Origin: Hymenolepis diminuta | Lineage: Eukaryota > Platyhelminthes > Cestoda > Cyclophyllidea > Hymenolepididae | DNA length: 64,000 nt | Assembly: GCA_900708905.1 (NCBI GenBank) | Contig: CAADRB010000028.1 | Location: 538,408-602,407 of the forward strand | Reading direction: 5' to 3' | Shown: in pieces, positions 10,725 to 23,700 of the stretch | Layout: each line of letters starts with the position of its first letter | How positions within the stretch are numbered: position 1 is the stretch's first letter | Notes under the pieces: model-generated | Database searches by the model: none | Seen by the model: only the letters and a program-made list of their open reading frames with translations | What the model was told of the DNA's origin: nothing | Translations under genes and position numbers: made by a program

Positions 10725-13187
10725 TCACGTGTTGAATGCAACGTCGGTAAAGTTGAGCGGCAGAGCGGGTTTACAGTCACCTCTGCTTAATCGGAAATCG
10801 GAAATCATTGAAACGCCGTAGTAATGCACCAATGCGGCTGCAACAACGAAGACGTGGAAGATCTGATGACTTTGGAACTTAAAAATAAGAAAATCAGTGC
10901 TATAAAGGAGGTGGATTAATAGAAATTCCTGCCCCATTGTGAGCGGGGAAGAGAAGTCTCTCTGATGAGAAATTCTCCTTCTGCTGTTTCCCTTGACCAA
11001 TGTTAAATAAGCAATTATTGTTCATTTAGAGACATATAGGACTTTCAATATTACGTTTATCAAGAGAGTAGGAAAGTGAACTACGATTATTTCTATTTAA
11101 AGGTTGCGATTAATACTTCATTGTAAATGTTACACGTTCAGAATAATTAGAAAGCTAGTTTCAACTAAAGTGGTTGTTGATTTTCGTAAAGAAGCTCGAC
11201 AATTGTTTGTGTTTTTATTGTCACATGTTTCATAAACTAATTCGAATTTACTTGATGGAAAGAAGTTCGCACATCTCATATTAAATAATTGAGTAATGGT
11301 ATCAGTCTCATCTCCCTAGCCGCAGACCGTTAAGATGAGACACAAGTTGAGGTTTGCAATTAGTAGTGAAACTTTCTTCGTCATTTCAACACAGGTAGCA
11401 AGACGATAGAAGCTAGCATGATCTTAACACAGTAGAGATCACCAAGGATCTTAACCGATATGATGCACGGGTATATCGATTTCAGCTTCACACGTTTACC
11501 ACAATGCCACTGACGCATAAAAAGGGGACACGTTTCACAAGGCACTGATTTCGCATGCTGCCGTCAATTGCCATTATAGAACCAGTTTTTTAATTAAGAT
11601 AAGTATTAAAAATAAGTCATTTCTTTCAACCTAAATTGCTTGAATATATTTCTTAATCACTAAATATTCCGGAATGCAAATAAAACTTTTCATATCATAC
11701 AACTGAGGGCAGATATTGATTTATTGCCTAATTTTTAGTATTTTTTCCCGAGTAGAAATTTATGCAAACTCCGATGACCTTGTGGTGAACTCAATTAGTT
11801 CACCCATTTTTTTCATATTCATTCAATTTTCATCTATATTGGATCATCCATCCATCACCCACACAGTCTTAGCTAACAGAATGGAAGTGTTTCCTTTTTT
11901 GCACGCCTTCCATCTTTATTTGTGACGAAGATCATAGAATCAGGGATGTCGATAGCTTAGAAGGTCTAGACTACACTAAAACTCGCAACTAATCACTTTC
12001 TAGGATTGAAATGAGATACACCTATTCCACACATTAAAATGCAAGGGCGCATTTACACAAGAAAGACTAAGCATTAGACGGAGAACAATGAAAACCTACC
12101 CAAATATCACAATAGCCACTAAGACAGCGTTCAGGAATGCGTAGAGCATAGAGCAAAGCGCCAGAGATGTAGAGAACGGCCATAATGATGAGCCATCCAA
12201 GAGAACCATCATACACAGCTGATTTCCAACCGACAACAACGCTATAATGCGTGGCAGGAATAACTCCAGACAATCCTAGGCCAATAAAAGATCCAGCTCG
12301 AACTGGTCGAAATCTTGGCGTGGAGAAGGCATCTAGCATCGATACACAAATCGTTACGACTCCAAGAACGCAAATTAAGGAGAGATAGCCCACCATGGCC
12401 GCAAAGTCACAGTAGAAAGTGTAGTAGAGATAAGGCACAAAAGATCCTATTGTTAGAACCGCAATCCCAGTGTAGTCTAATCTACAATAAAACGAGGATA
12501 AATAGCACGAAAATTATGTGAAGGAAACAGCAGCTTACTTGTTTGCAAAACGTGATACTTTGGGAGAGTGACAGCTTAGAGTGTGAAAAATACATGAAAA
12601 TCCCAGGCAAACTACTGCACCAATAAAAAAAGCAGAGAATACCAATTTATCTTGCCACTGAATGCTCTCCGGTGTGTACGCAAAGAAAAATGTCCAAATG
12701 GCAATAAATAGAATACAGCCTAAAAGCAGTAGTCATCAAAATGTATATGACTGTTACCAAGCAAATGGGTCCATATATTTCCGGTTTCTGTGTGAATCCT
12801 AAAGATGGATTTGGCACAGCCCCAATAGGAGTTAAGAGCCGGTCTATGACCACCCTTAATGAAATCATTATCTTTCATCCACTGGGGTAACTGAGTGAAC
12901 TGAACTAGTCCCCATCCACGAAGCCAAACCTGTCGAACGAATTCCTCGGCACTATGGGCCATCGTCTGAGCAAGCTAAACGAATTCCATAAACAAAGTTA
13001 TTAAACTACTCAATTTTAGAATAAACATAAAATCACTGTTACAAACACCTACACTAGCGAAATCGTAACTAAAAATTGAATCCGTACATCCAACTTTAGA
13101 TGCATCAACATCCTCCACCGATTTTAAGGCCTTTGTATGAGGTTCAATTTCATTTAGAGGCTCCGTAATTTCCATTTCACTCTCCAT
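10725..13187 (-). CDS. Adiponectin receptor-like PAQR membrane protein
   Basis: Minus-strand exons 13187-13053, 12974-12758, 12719-12539, 12481-12100 and 10877-10725 join in phase to 355 aa (human ADIPOR1 has 375). An acidic cytosolic N-terminus precedes the family signature (EEFVRQVW, DNDFI, FRIHTETGNIWTHLLG), seven hydrophobic segments and the closing FQSHQIFHVFVVAAA helix. Zinc ligands of the PAQR hydrolase site are present: His163 (IFHTLSCHS), His309 and His313, with Asp180 in KLDYTG. ADIPOR proteins are plasma-membrane receptors with ceramidase activity and inverted topology (N-terminus inside). Whether a worm ligand exists cannot be told. Introns are 78, 38, 57 and 1222 nt. A 5' UTR intron of 34 nt (13202-13235) has donor 'gtaagt' and acceptor 'cattag'. 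Intactness is clear; ligand specificity is unknown. Confidence 0.92.
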
Positions 13188-13200
13188 TTTATGAAAAGCA

Positions 13201-13237
13201 GCTAATGATTTCAGTAAATTATCACAATTAACTTACA
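13201..13237 (-). other. 5' UTR mini-intron of the PAQR gene
   Basis: Reading the minus strand, a donor 'ttat|gtaagt' at 13237/13236 and an acceptor 'atcattag' at 13203/13202 bound a 34-nt intron that ends 14 nt before the ATG. The acceptor could equally receive a trans-spliced leader. Confidence 0.45.
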
Positions 13238-14734
13238 TAAAGGTTTAGATGGTTTTCGTTTTGGCCTCGACATATCACCTGATGATTATGAAAAACAAAT
13301 GTTTTCACCTGCCTTCATAGTCTATATTTTTTAGTCTAAGCACTTTAAAATAAAAGGCATAAATAAAATTTTGGATTGTCATACTTCGGAAACATTATCA
13401 TAATCCCATCAGAGCAATGTAATATTAAGATTTACGAAGCATATAAATGCAATCGCGATTGTAGACTTTGGCCTGGAATAAACTATTACTATCTTAATCT
13501 AAAATAAATTTCAAAATAGCTTCAATATTATGCAATATTTTTGGCTAAGCCATGTAAAAATTTTCCGTCTTTTTACCACTCAAAGATAGGGAAAATAAGG
13601 TAAAACAAGATATTTAATTTTTTATACAACGGAAGTTCCGTGACCCTGAGTTGCCACTATGTCTCGAAAATAATAAAAAAAGACAAAATCTGCAAGTTGC
13701 CCACTTGTCATAAAAAGGGGATGAACAAATTCTTAATTTAGTCGGCTGAAAAAAAATTGCCACCGAACTCATTAACTATACGCATTATCTTCAACTGCTA
13801 ATATTTTGGCTAAGGATCAAAACGTTATTTTTATTAAATCGTTCACGTCATAATTTTGTCCGGGTGTCAAACTCCAGATTGAATCTTTCGATGCCGATCG
13901 TTGCTCTGCGCTCTCCTAATTCGTATCCCTCCTTCTTCTCCCATTATCTCTCTGTTTATTGTTAGTGTAAATATATTTTTGATTTATATTCAAACCTTGA
14001 AAAAGATAGTTTGACTTGTCAATAGATGAAATTTAGAACTAGATATTTGCATCTATTTCACTTTTAAGTACAGGGATCAAATTTTAATCATAATAGAATT
14101 TTTTGTACTTCATGAATTTATGGATCAACTTGTCACCTTAAAATGCTAAATCCATCTATTTTTTGTTTCCATTCGCAATATAATGGACCACTTTTATGTC
14201 TACATTTATAAGAGAGAATCTACCAAACCCTTACCTATTTATTTAAATTAGCTCAGATTAAGACGTTACATAAAACTTTATTTTGCTTATCTCTATAAGC
14301 CATTAGACAGATTTGTAAATGCTTCAACTTGGTTCTTCATAATGGCCGAAACGAAATCTATTCAATAAAAAAATTTTAATAATAACTACATGTTTTATAA
14401 TTAATAGCACAATAAAATTAGCATCAGTATTATAAAATAGTGATTTTTTATAAACATTCGGCTGCATTCAATTACATTTAGACAGAATTTAATATTAGCC
14501 TTGAGCAGTCCTTTAAGGGCTAATGGCCCGCTAGATCGTGTGTTCTTCGACGCTAATGTAGTTATTATATATTTCAGATATTCTCTTATGTTTATAGTGA
14601 ATACTCATATTTATAGATGCATTTATATAACTTAAATTGAGTTCATCTTGAAATTTTTAGTTGTTAGTAGATATGTAAAAGTGTATTTCATTTCGAATTA
14701 TTTGATCTTTCAGTCTCACCTCTACTCATTTTCA
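13238..14734. other. Divergent intergenic region, PAQR and WDR62 promoters
   Basis: About 1.5 kb of AT-rich DNA between two genes transcribed away from each other, so both promoters should lie here. No convincing TATA box, CpG cluster or repeat copy was found. Confidence 0.5.
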
Positions 14735-14749
14735 GAAACGAAGGAGGAA

Positions 14750-17700
14750 ATGTCAAAAACTATTCGATCTGGTCGAACAGTAAAACCGAGGGTATGTGTG
14801 CGTTTTATGGTAACTATTATCCCTGTTTAGAATACATACAATGTGGTACTTGAGCGTGTCCTTGGCTTCACGGCAGCAAATAATTGTTCCGTTGCATTAG
14901 ATGTAAAGAATTCCGCTGTATTTTATACTGCTGGGTAAGCCACTCCGAAATAGCTGTTGCTTGTTTGCGTAATATCTAATATTTGGTGTTTTTATTGCAG
15001 TTGTGTAGTTGTCGGTGAATCCTGCATATCTAATTTTCAATTCATCGTTCAAAGTCCAGCTAGGAAATCTCTTACTTGTTTGGATGTTAGTCCGGATGGA
15101 AAATATATAATCACTGGTGAAGTAAGTATCTTTTTGTCTATTTCTTTTAGCTCCCTTTCCTTCGATGCACTATTTAAGTTTTTGATTTCATTGCCCGTTG
15201 GTAGTAATGACTTCAGTATATATTTTCGTAAACAATTACCAAAGATCTACCGTAGAATTGAAATGCCTCTATTTAGTATGAGCTTGTTTTGATTTTGAAA
15301 ATTTGACGCTTCTCAAGCGCTTAGTTTGAGTGATGTCAGTGTATACCCGATTCTTTCTAGTAAGCATCTGTGGTAAATAGCATTTACCACAGAATGGATG
15401 AATTAGATGCTTTAGAGAGGGGGGAGGGGACAGCAGAGTTATCTACCATTTTCTTAGGTTCATTTTTTAAAAATAATATTGATAGAAAGAAAGGAGACAA
15501 AATACCTAATCTCGTCAGTGGACATCCAGTAATTGGAATTATTAACTGTCGATAGGGGGAGTGGGTTCTGTTCAAGATTAGAATTGTATAGTTATGTTTC
15601 AGGAATCATTTGAACAAGTTATAACTTTAAATACCCCCTCCCATTATTTTGATAGTAACATAAAAGCTTTTTGGCCAAAATGTGTATTCAAGCATCTCAG
15701 GCATTGCCATTCCTTTCCGGCTAGCAGCATGCCCGAATTTTAACTAATTACTACCGAAATTGCCCCATCCATATCATTATAAATTGATATCGAATCAGGT
15801 TATATGGGGATTTTCTAGTCGCTGTGACTTTTTTCCAGTTATCAGTCTTCATGTGAGATATCACGATTATAGCATCCGAGAAATGTTTACATATATATAT
15901 CCCTGAATAATGAATTGATACATTATCCAAGGTATACAAGTAACCTATTTTTTCGATTTGACTCCAGTCACACTAGCTCTGAAAATCCCCTTAAAGTTAA
16001 TTTTTTTTGCTGGACAGTCATTTGCTAATGCGTGATCAAACTCTCCCGTCTTTTCGAATTTAGGATCTTCATAGGATATATTTCCTCATGTGATTGCTTT
16101 GCTTTTTAGTCTGGACATCAACCAATGGTGCGCCTTTGGAATCGGACGGATGGACATCAGTTGGGCGCGTTGGCCAGTCATCACTTCCGCATCAGTTCTG
16201 TCCGCTTCAGCCCAGGTCCCGCCACTTACATCGTCTCGGTTGGATGTCAGGAGGATCAAACCATCTGTGTCTGGGATCGAACTCAACTTCAAAAGGTCGC
16301 TTGTGCCAAGGTCTCCGCCAGGGTAATTTTAAAACTCAGATTTCTTCTTCTTGCTGTATGATAGGCTGAAATATTTCTACTTTTGAGATTTTTATTTGCT
16401 TACAAATCTCTTGTTGATGATGGAATTTTGACATTATAATATTTAACTGTTTGTTAGTGAAGGTGGAGAATGAGATTTGAAGATTTTGGCTCTGAAGATT
16501 TTGTAAAATTCGGCAGAGATTTACAATATCCTTAATACTTTATTTTGAGCTACATGAAGCCGTCAATTTCGGTTGAAGCCTAGTTCTGGGTTGGACACTG
16601 TTCTGTATACGTGTGTCTTTCAAGATTGTAGGTTTGAATTCGTATGTAGATTCATAGTTACATATTTCATAGATCAAATGGGCTTGTTCCTGGTAGTAGA
16701 AATGTACCAATTTACTTGGTTCTCTGATGGCACATATAAACTAAATTTTGTGGCTAGTATGTATATAAAGTTAATTCAGCAAAACTGTACTGCCTTCAGT
16801 TGCAATTTCTTAAATCGCTCGGGACTGTCGTAGAATCTGGGGTTTTGGATTTCGCATGACAGTTCTCCGCGATCTAAGAAGTGGGTCTTCCTATCCTACT
16901 CCTATCTTTTGACATTTCGATTGATTAAATTATTCTTGAATCTTTGTAATCAATTCACTGTCCGCTTACCTCGATTGTTTATTAAGCAATCAAAATTAAT
17001 CGGAGTTAAATTAATTACCAGCGTAATCAACGGTAATTGATATGTAAACCTTAACTAATTGGTCTTATCCCGTTGTTGTATGTCATGTCATCTATCTCAC
17101 CAATTTAAAGAATATTATTAATTCAACTGTCCTAAAATTGGGGCACTGTTTATTGGTACATCACTTGTTTTTTTTAGGTCAACGCTGTTGCCTTTGCTAA
17201 TGATGGAGAATTCTTTGTCACCGTTGGAATTCGACATGTTCGTTTCTGGTATCTGGAAGTGAAGAAACGACCTAAGGTAATTTTACTTGGTACATGGTTG
17301 TTTTCTTTCTATATCACGTTTATTAAAATCCATGTTAATTCCTGCAATAGTTGACAATTATACATTTGTCGCTATCTTTTAATTACAGAAAAAATGAAAT
17401 ACTTAAAACTGTACTTGACCGGTTTTTCTGCTCTGACAATTAAATATGATCCTAGTCTTGGTAAAAGGACATTGTCCTGGTTGAAATATAGCGCGTAGAA
17501 TTATCCACAATATGTCTTCTTTTAAGCTTTCAAAAATTTCACTTTGGTGAAAAAATCTACCTTAATTTAGTTAATGTTTTAGGCGAAAAAAGATGACAGC
17601 ATTTGTCATCTTACTAGTGTCCAACTCGATTTTCTGCGCAATTCTTTCATAAAATCGATAAATTTAGTGCGGATTTTAATCATTCCTGTCAGCTGTTGCC

Positions 17701-20700
17701 AACTAACAGCTGAATTATATTTCAGCGCTCACTAATCAATACTCCAGGTACGTGTATGCATGCTTTCTTAAAATTTCTTTTTCGGTAGAATTACAAATTT
17801 GACGTTTTGCTTCTTTTCAGTCTTGTCCTTGACAAAAATATCGCATTAGTTCCATTGCAGATTTACAACATTTGATTGTTTGAGAGTGATTCACACTCAT
17901 CAAGTCCAGTCATTAAAAGTGACTTGTGTTTGGAATTCACTAGCATTTCTTATTAAACACTCGTCTTAGTAGGAAGGTAATCAAATTATTTATTATCGTT
18001 ATCCAAAAGTTGATGGATTCTAATTACGTATTGCATATAAACGAAAAGGATAGCATAACGAGTATAAATTATGCTTAAGGGGGATTCAGGAGGAGGAGTA
18101 AGTCAAAATCAGCAGCCTTACCTAAGAGCATTGAAAAAGCCGGGTCGTATGTACTCTTATTTCATTATTCATTTAGATATGTCTTATCTTCTATATAATG
18201 AAAATTTTGGTGAGATAATTTTTTATAAGTTTGCAACCATTCTATTTTAACATACATCTTAAAACAGTCATCCACAGCGTAAAGGAATGGGCCAGTTGAT
18301 ATATTATCGATGCATTTATGACGGTCAACTTGTCATTTGCAAATCGTCGATGTCACGAAGTGTTCGTGCAGAAGATTTTCTTACTTTCTCATACCTTTCA
18401 CTTTTTGTAAAGGTTTTTTTTGTATTTTGGAGGAGAAATTTATTTTTTGGCTTAACATCCAAAGTTTAGATTCTCCTACATTTATTTATTTAATACTCAA
18501 TAGCGGTTTGGTTATGGTTTAAACTTCTCCATGAAGGCTTTTGTAGTTCGGAAAACTTTCTCAGAGAGACTGTTTCTCCATTCACTGAATTACAAACATG
18601 ATCAATCGATGTTTTTGTGGAGTTTGTCTATAGACTTTGAAAACTTTGTTTTCTGTCTTCTATTATTTAAATAAGTCAAATCGCCGATTCGACATGGCCG
18701 GGAAACTTTACACTTATAATTTACACTTCATTATCGACTGCTGACAGGAGGATTTACCTCTTGCTTATGGTTCTCGAATATGTAATTTTTTTAGATTGGT
18801 AATCTTCAAGAATCAGATCATCTTATCAGTATCCATATGTATTATTTATGCATTTTTTATTTGTGAAAGTGATCTATTGTGTGTGCCAGACGTGGATAAT
18901 CCTAATAATTGAGGTTATGTGAACTAGTATTTCTTTATCGGTTGGCATTAACTGCTGTTATGTTAGTATAAATTTGCTTACCGATTTTGTAAAACATACC
19001 TTTGCTTTTATGTAAGAAATTTGGTGAATACTTAAATTGAAAAAAAATGACAAGTGTGGTGGATTTATCATGGGACTTTAAACGGTTCGAGTTTGATAGA
19101 CGATAAGAATACATTTCACTGGTACTTTTCTTTCAGAGCTGGTATTTGTTTCTTGTTAAGGCATGATCAGAAATCTTGCATGTGCTTTCGGCGTGGCCGT
19201 CAACTTACATCTGTACTAAGTTGGAGATATCTCGGGCTCGATACTCATCGGTATACACATAGTGGTTGAATTACTGAACCACACTGATTAATACTATTCA
19301 ATAGATAGATGCACAATGTGAGTTTCACGTCAGTTAAACTGTATACAATAGGAAGTTGAAGACTTCCCTTTAACGAACTGGGGGCGGGGAGGAGTTGCGG
19401 TCTGTTGGATAAAGGAGGTGCGGCAAAATGAATTTGTTTTTAATGTTCCCGTGATGTCTCCCTTCAGTTCAAGATGACTTTTGAAGGGTGATTTTCCTTT
19501 AATAGTTTGGAATTATTTAGATATTGGAACGGATGCCTCTTTTAGGCCGTTTTTATCTTCTGGGCCTTTTCTTTTGTTTAAATTTTTATTTTTTTCACTT
19601 CGTTATCTACACGTTTTGGCTAGGAGTATATAATAGTCGGATTTACAATTTTTTCCTTTGAATTCTTAAAGCACTCTATTGTTAACTTTCTCATAAGAGA
19701 TGTAATTCACTTTGCAATATCCAAATATTGTAAAGCTCAGTTTCCAGGATTTTATCTCTATTTCCAAGTGGTTCCAAGATATTCAGATCTTGTTGACCAG
19801 TTGATTTAATTGAATGGTTGTTTATATCACTTTGATTTATTTGTTTCTCCTTACAGCCTTTGCAGGTAGATGAGACTAGCGAAGGTATTTTAATCATGGC
19901 AGAGCTCATTGGAGTTCATACAAGGTAAGTTAATTGAGGTTTCCCCCGGGTCAAATTGGCAGATATCGATTATAGTGGTATCGAACACAATTTCATGAAA
20001 TTACTCTTATCATACAGTACGTTTGACGAGAAGTAAAGTCTCACTTAGCTTTTCATATCTAGCATTTCTTCAGAAACCTTGTGGAGTATATTAATGTCCG
20101 ATTTCCCGGTGCCTATTAATGCAGACTTATTATTAATTGCTCGTAATATTGCCTTCAATTTGAACATTACTTTGAAAAGTGCATTAAGAGCACATAAGTA
20201 CATAAGGCCTGTTAAGAGAGATCGCATTTCCAGTAGTATTTAATATTGATTGACTAGTAGTCGAATTGAGTTACAAGGGATTGGTCATTCGTCTTTATGA
20301 TGCAATCATTTTTTTATTATTATTAAGTCCATTAAGTTAAAGGTACGATTTCGACTAGCGGTGTATAATTTTAAATAATTCCCAAGTCCATTTAGGAAAG
20401 CGTTTTCTAATGTTCATCTTGGCTGAAAAGTGACATCATGAAGCCTTCCTGGTGAGACTCGGATTCTGCCACCCTCTATATTAGCCAGAATTAAACAGTG
20501 CGATTGACCATATCGCTCACCGGATGGGAATCGAACTCGTGACTTTTGACATATCAAACGGGAATTGTAACTAGTGCTCCTCCGACGCACATACAATAAT
20601 ATTTTGATGAATGAAGGGAAGGGGATTGTTAACTTTGGGTATCATGATCTAGTAACCCGGGTCTGGATTACTGCCGCTTTGTAAATGAAGCCTTTATGGC

Positions 20701-23700
20701 TTCAGCATTTGGGAGTGCTCCGTTCTGTTAAAACTCAATTATAAAGGGAATTCTGCCTGGGAATTGCGACTATTTATTCTTAAGGATTGGGGCTTGTATT
20801 TGTCGATATTTACTTAATCCCGCTTCTTGCGAGCCAATGCGTTCGCTTGATAGTATAAGTCACACATCTAAATTTACCACTTCAAAAGTATTGGTTGGTG
20901 GTACCACTTTCATCTATGGATTTACTGAGCTATTAGCTAGTATAAGCCGGAATTTGCTGGGTCAAAATAATTTTGTTTAAGAAACCTGCGGTACGATACG
21001 AACTTACGAAAATATGCTATTTTAAATATTAAGAACAATAGCATTGTCTGAAAAAATGAGTATGAGGCACATAAAGGTAAGAATTAATTAAACATTTGAA
21101 TTCTGGATTTATATTGTTGCCTTTTTACTTTTGTGTCCTTCGGGGCAAAACCAAATGTTCAAATTCTAGTCTTTACTATCTGGTTCATTGATTCCTGACT
21201 TAACATACAAGCTCCAGTTCAATAACTAGATGTCCACATTCGTCAGAGCTGATTTATTCCCATCAATAAGCTCCGGATCTCGCTGTCATGAATTTACTCG
21301 GTAATCCAGGGAACAAGTCATGAAATGCGAATTTTGAAATATGAATCAGTAAGCAACCTAGTAAGGTAGTAGTGTACAATCTGAATCCATAAATCAACTG
21401 AAGTAAAACTCCTAATGTCCTGATTTATTTTAAAATTCTGCACCTCTTCCCTTTACCGCATATTAGACCAGTTTTGGCCAAAGTCAGATGTTTCTTCCTA
21501 AAAGATAATTTTACATTTTTGCCACTCCCTTCTATATCGTTGGATAGGCAGAATGGCAAGCTTAAATGTCCAATTTCACCGCTAAATTCAATCTAATACC
21601 TATTTTTGTTTCCCTTTCAGGTGAAAGAAACCCAACCACTTAAGGGAAGGAATGCAGTACTCGGAGATATGTTGCACAACACTTTCACAGATGTCTGTTG
21701 TTGTCTGGATCCGGGAGAATCAGGCGGTGTGCCACAAATCCTCACTTTAGTTCTCTCACAGGCTGGCCAACTGCTCCAAATCAACTCCTCTCGCTGTGTC
21801 ACCAAATGGGTTGATCTCAAGGTTAGTTGTTGTTATTGTTTTATTAATCTACAATAGGCAGTTATTTCATTCCTATTATTGCTCGTTGATTATGTGAAGG
21901 TAATAAGTCCCAAGCCCGTTTAGGAAAGCATTTTTCTGCGCTCATCTTGGGTTGAGGGCTAGCAGTAGCCTCTTCATTAGTTAAACTTAACCAGTACAGC
22001 AGTTGGCAATTACGCTCACTTTGTACGCCCTTTCAGGTATTGAACTCGTTGAGCAGTTGCCTTTTAATGAACATTCGCGGGTCCTTATAGATTCTCCTTA
22101 GAATTCGTTTCACTAAATTGGGTGTTACTCTCGAGCATTTTTCAACTCTTATCTTTGGTGGAGAGGTAGCATCATTGAGATCCCTTTTGTTAGTTGAATT
22201 TATCCATTCCACTCACTAACTGTGTACGAATGGGTATCGAATCCTTGATCTCTGGTTTTGTAAACTGGTGCCTTAATCACTGCACTATGGATTTCTCTGT
22301 CCAATTTTTAACTTAAATATTGTCACAACTACTGCATACCTCTTTGATTAGTAAAATTGTTACTTGTCGGGTCCTTATGGTATGCCTCTTCGGCTGTACC
22401 TTGTGTTTATTTCCGAAAGTTTCTTTTTCCATACATTTTATTTACATCACTCGATAATTTAGAGTATAAATTTCCTCTTAATTTTTTTGACTTTAATAAA
22501 TTTATTTGCACATTCCACCTGAAGTCTCACTGTACGTGTTTTAAATATTCCCTAACATTTAAAATATACTATTACTCCAGAGAGAACATGGAAACTTCAT
22601 AATATTTTTTATCAATTGTATAATTGTTTAGATGGGCAAACAAGGTACACTTGACGACAGGGGAGTAAGCCAACCGTATTCAAGTCACTGTGTCTCAATG
22701 AGAGTTTATCATGTGGACCAACACTGAGAGCCCGGATACCCTAATAATAATCACATCGTCTATGTTTCTGGTTTGTAATAGTCTATTACGAATCTGTCTA
22801 CGTGATTAACTCTCCATAAGTAAGTACGCAATTAAGAGATAATTTTAATGTATTTTGACTGAGTGCTTAGGTTATTTGGAAGGAGGTTGTTATATATTCA
22901 AGCCCAGTGTTATAAAGGTATTCTGTTGTCCAGACCCCAAAGAGAGGAAGAGAAGACGAGCCTAGTAACCAGATCAGACCGGACCAGCTTTATTGATGCT
23001 GCTAAGAATTTAGGCATAGACATCGAATTGGATTTGGTCAAGTTATGATTAGACGGAGAAGGTTGAGCTAATAATTTTACTTCATTGTCCGAATGTGAAA
23101 GAATACTATTGGTCGGACAAAGGACCAATCAATGAATGGCGGCTGAATTCAAAATGCCGTGACGTGGAAGTGACATGTCACTGATATAGAATCCGTGACA
23201 GGTCATTGTTTCGTCTTTCTTTTAGAGATCAACGATCCTTGTGACCTAACATGGTTCAATCACGGATGGCTTTATTGCAGGATTAGTGGTACGTATGCGA
23301 AAATATTAATGTTCCAGCGTTATAAGCAAGATTCCAATCATCCCATTTTTGATGTGACGGTTCATACGAAATCGAAAAAAAAACGGTTAAGACACGTCCC
23401 ATATCTTATTGTCATTAAACTGCCAATCTGTAGCTTCAGAACCACTTAATTACTAGTAGCACAAGGTACCTAAAACATCTATTTGGTAGGTACAGTATTT
23501 GGGGGAGGTATTTCGCACAGTTTTGAGAGATTGTCAATACTTGGCAAACAGGTGTTTTCTGAACTACAAGCATAATCCCACTTTGCTCTTTTTTTTCCAG
23601 GTGTCGAGAGCGGCGTGTTTGGCCTTGAGTAGACAGGTGGTGGCTGTCGGCTGTGCTTCCGGTGTGTGCCTCCTCTTTTCAGCTGTCACCCTGCGATTCA

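Larger units (their letters stand above)
17277..21620. other. WDR62 intron 5 (4.3 kb)
   Basis: Non-coding AT-rich intron with a copy of repeat family R2 at 19772-19850 and a SINE-like copy at 20377-20594. Short ORFs in it have no splice context or recognisable product. Confidence 0.6.
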
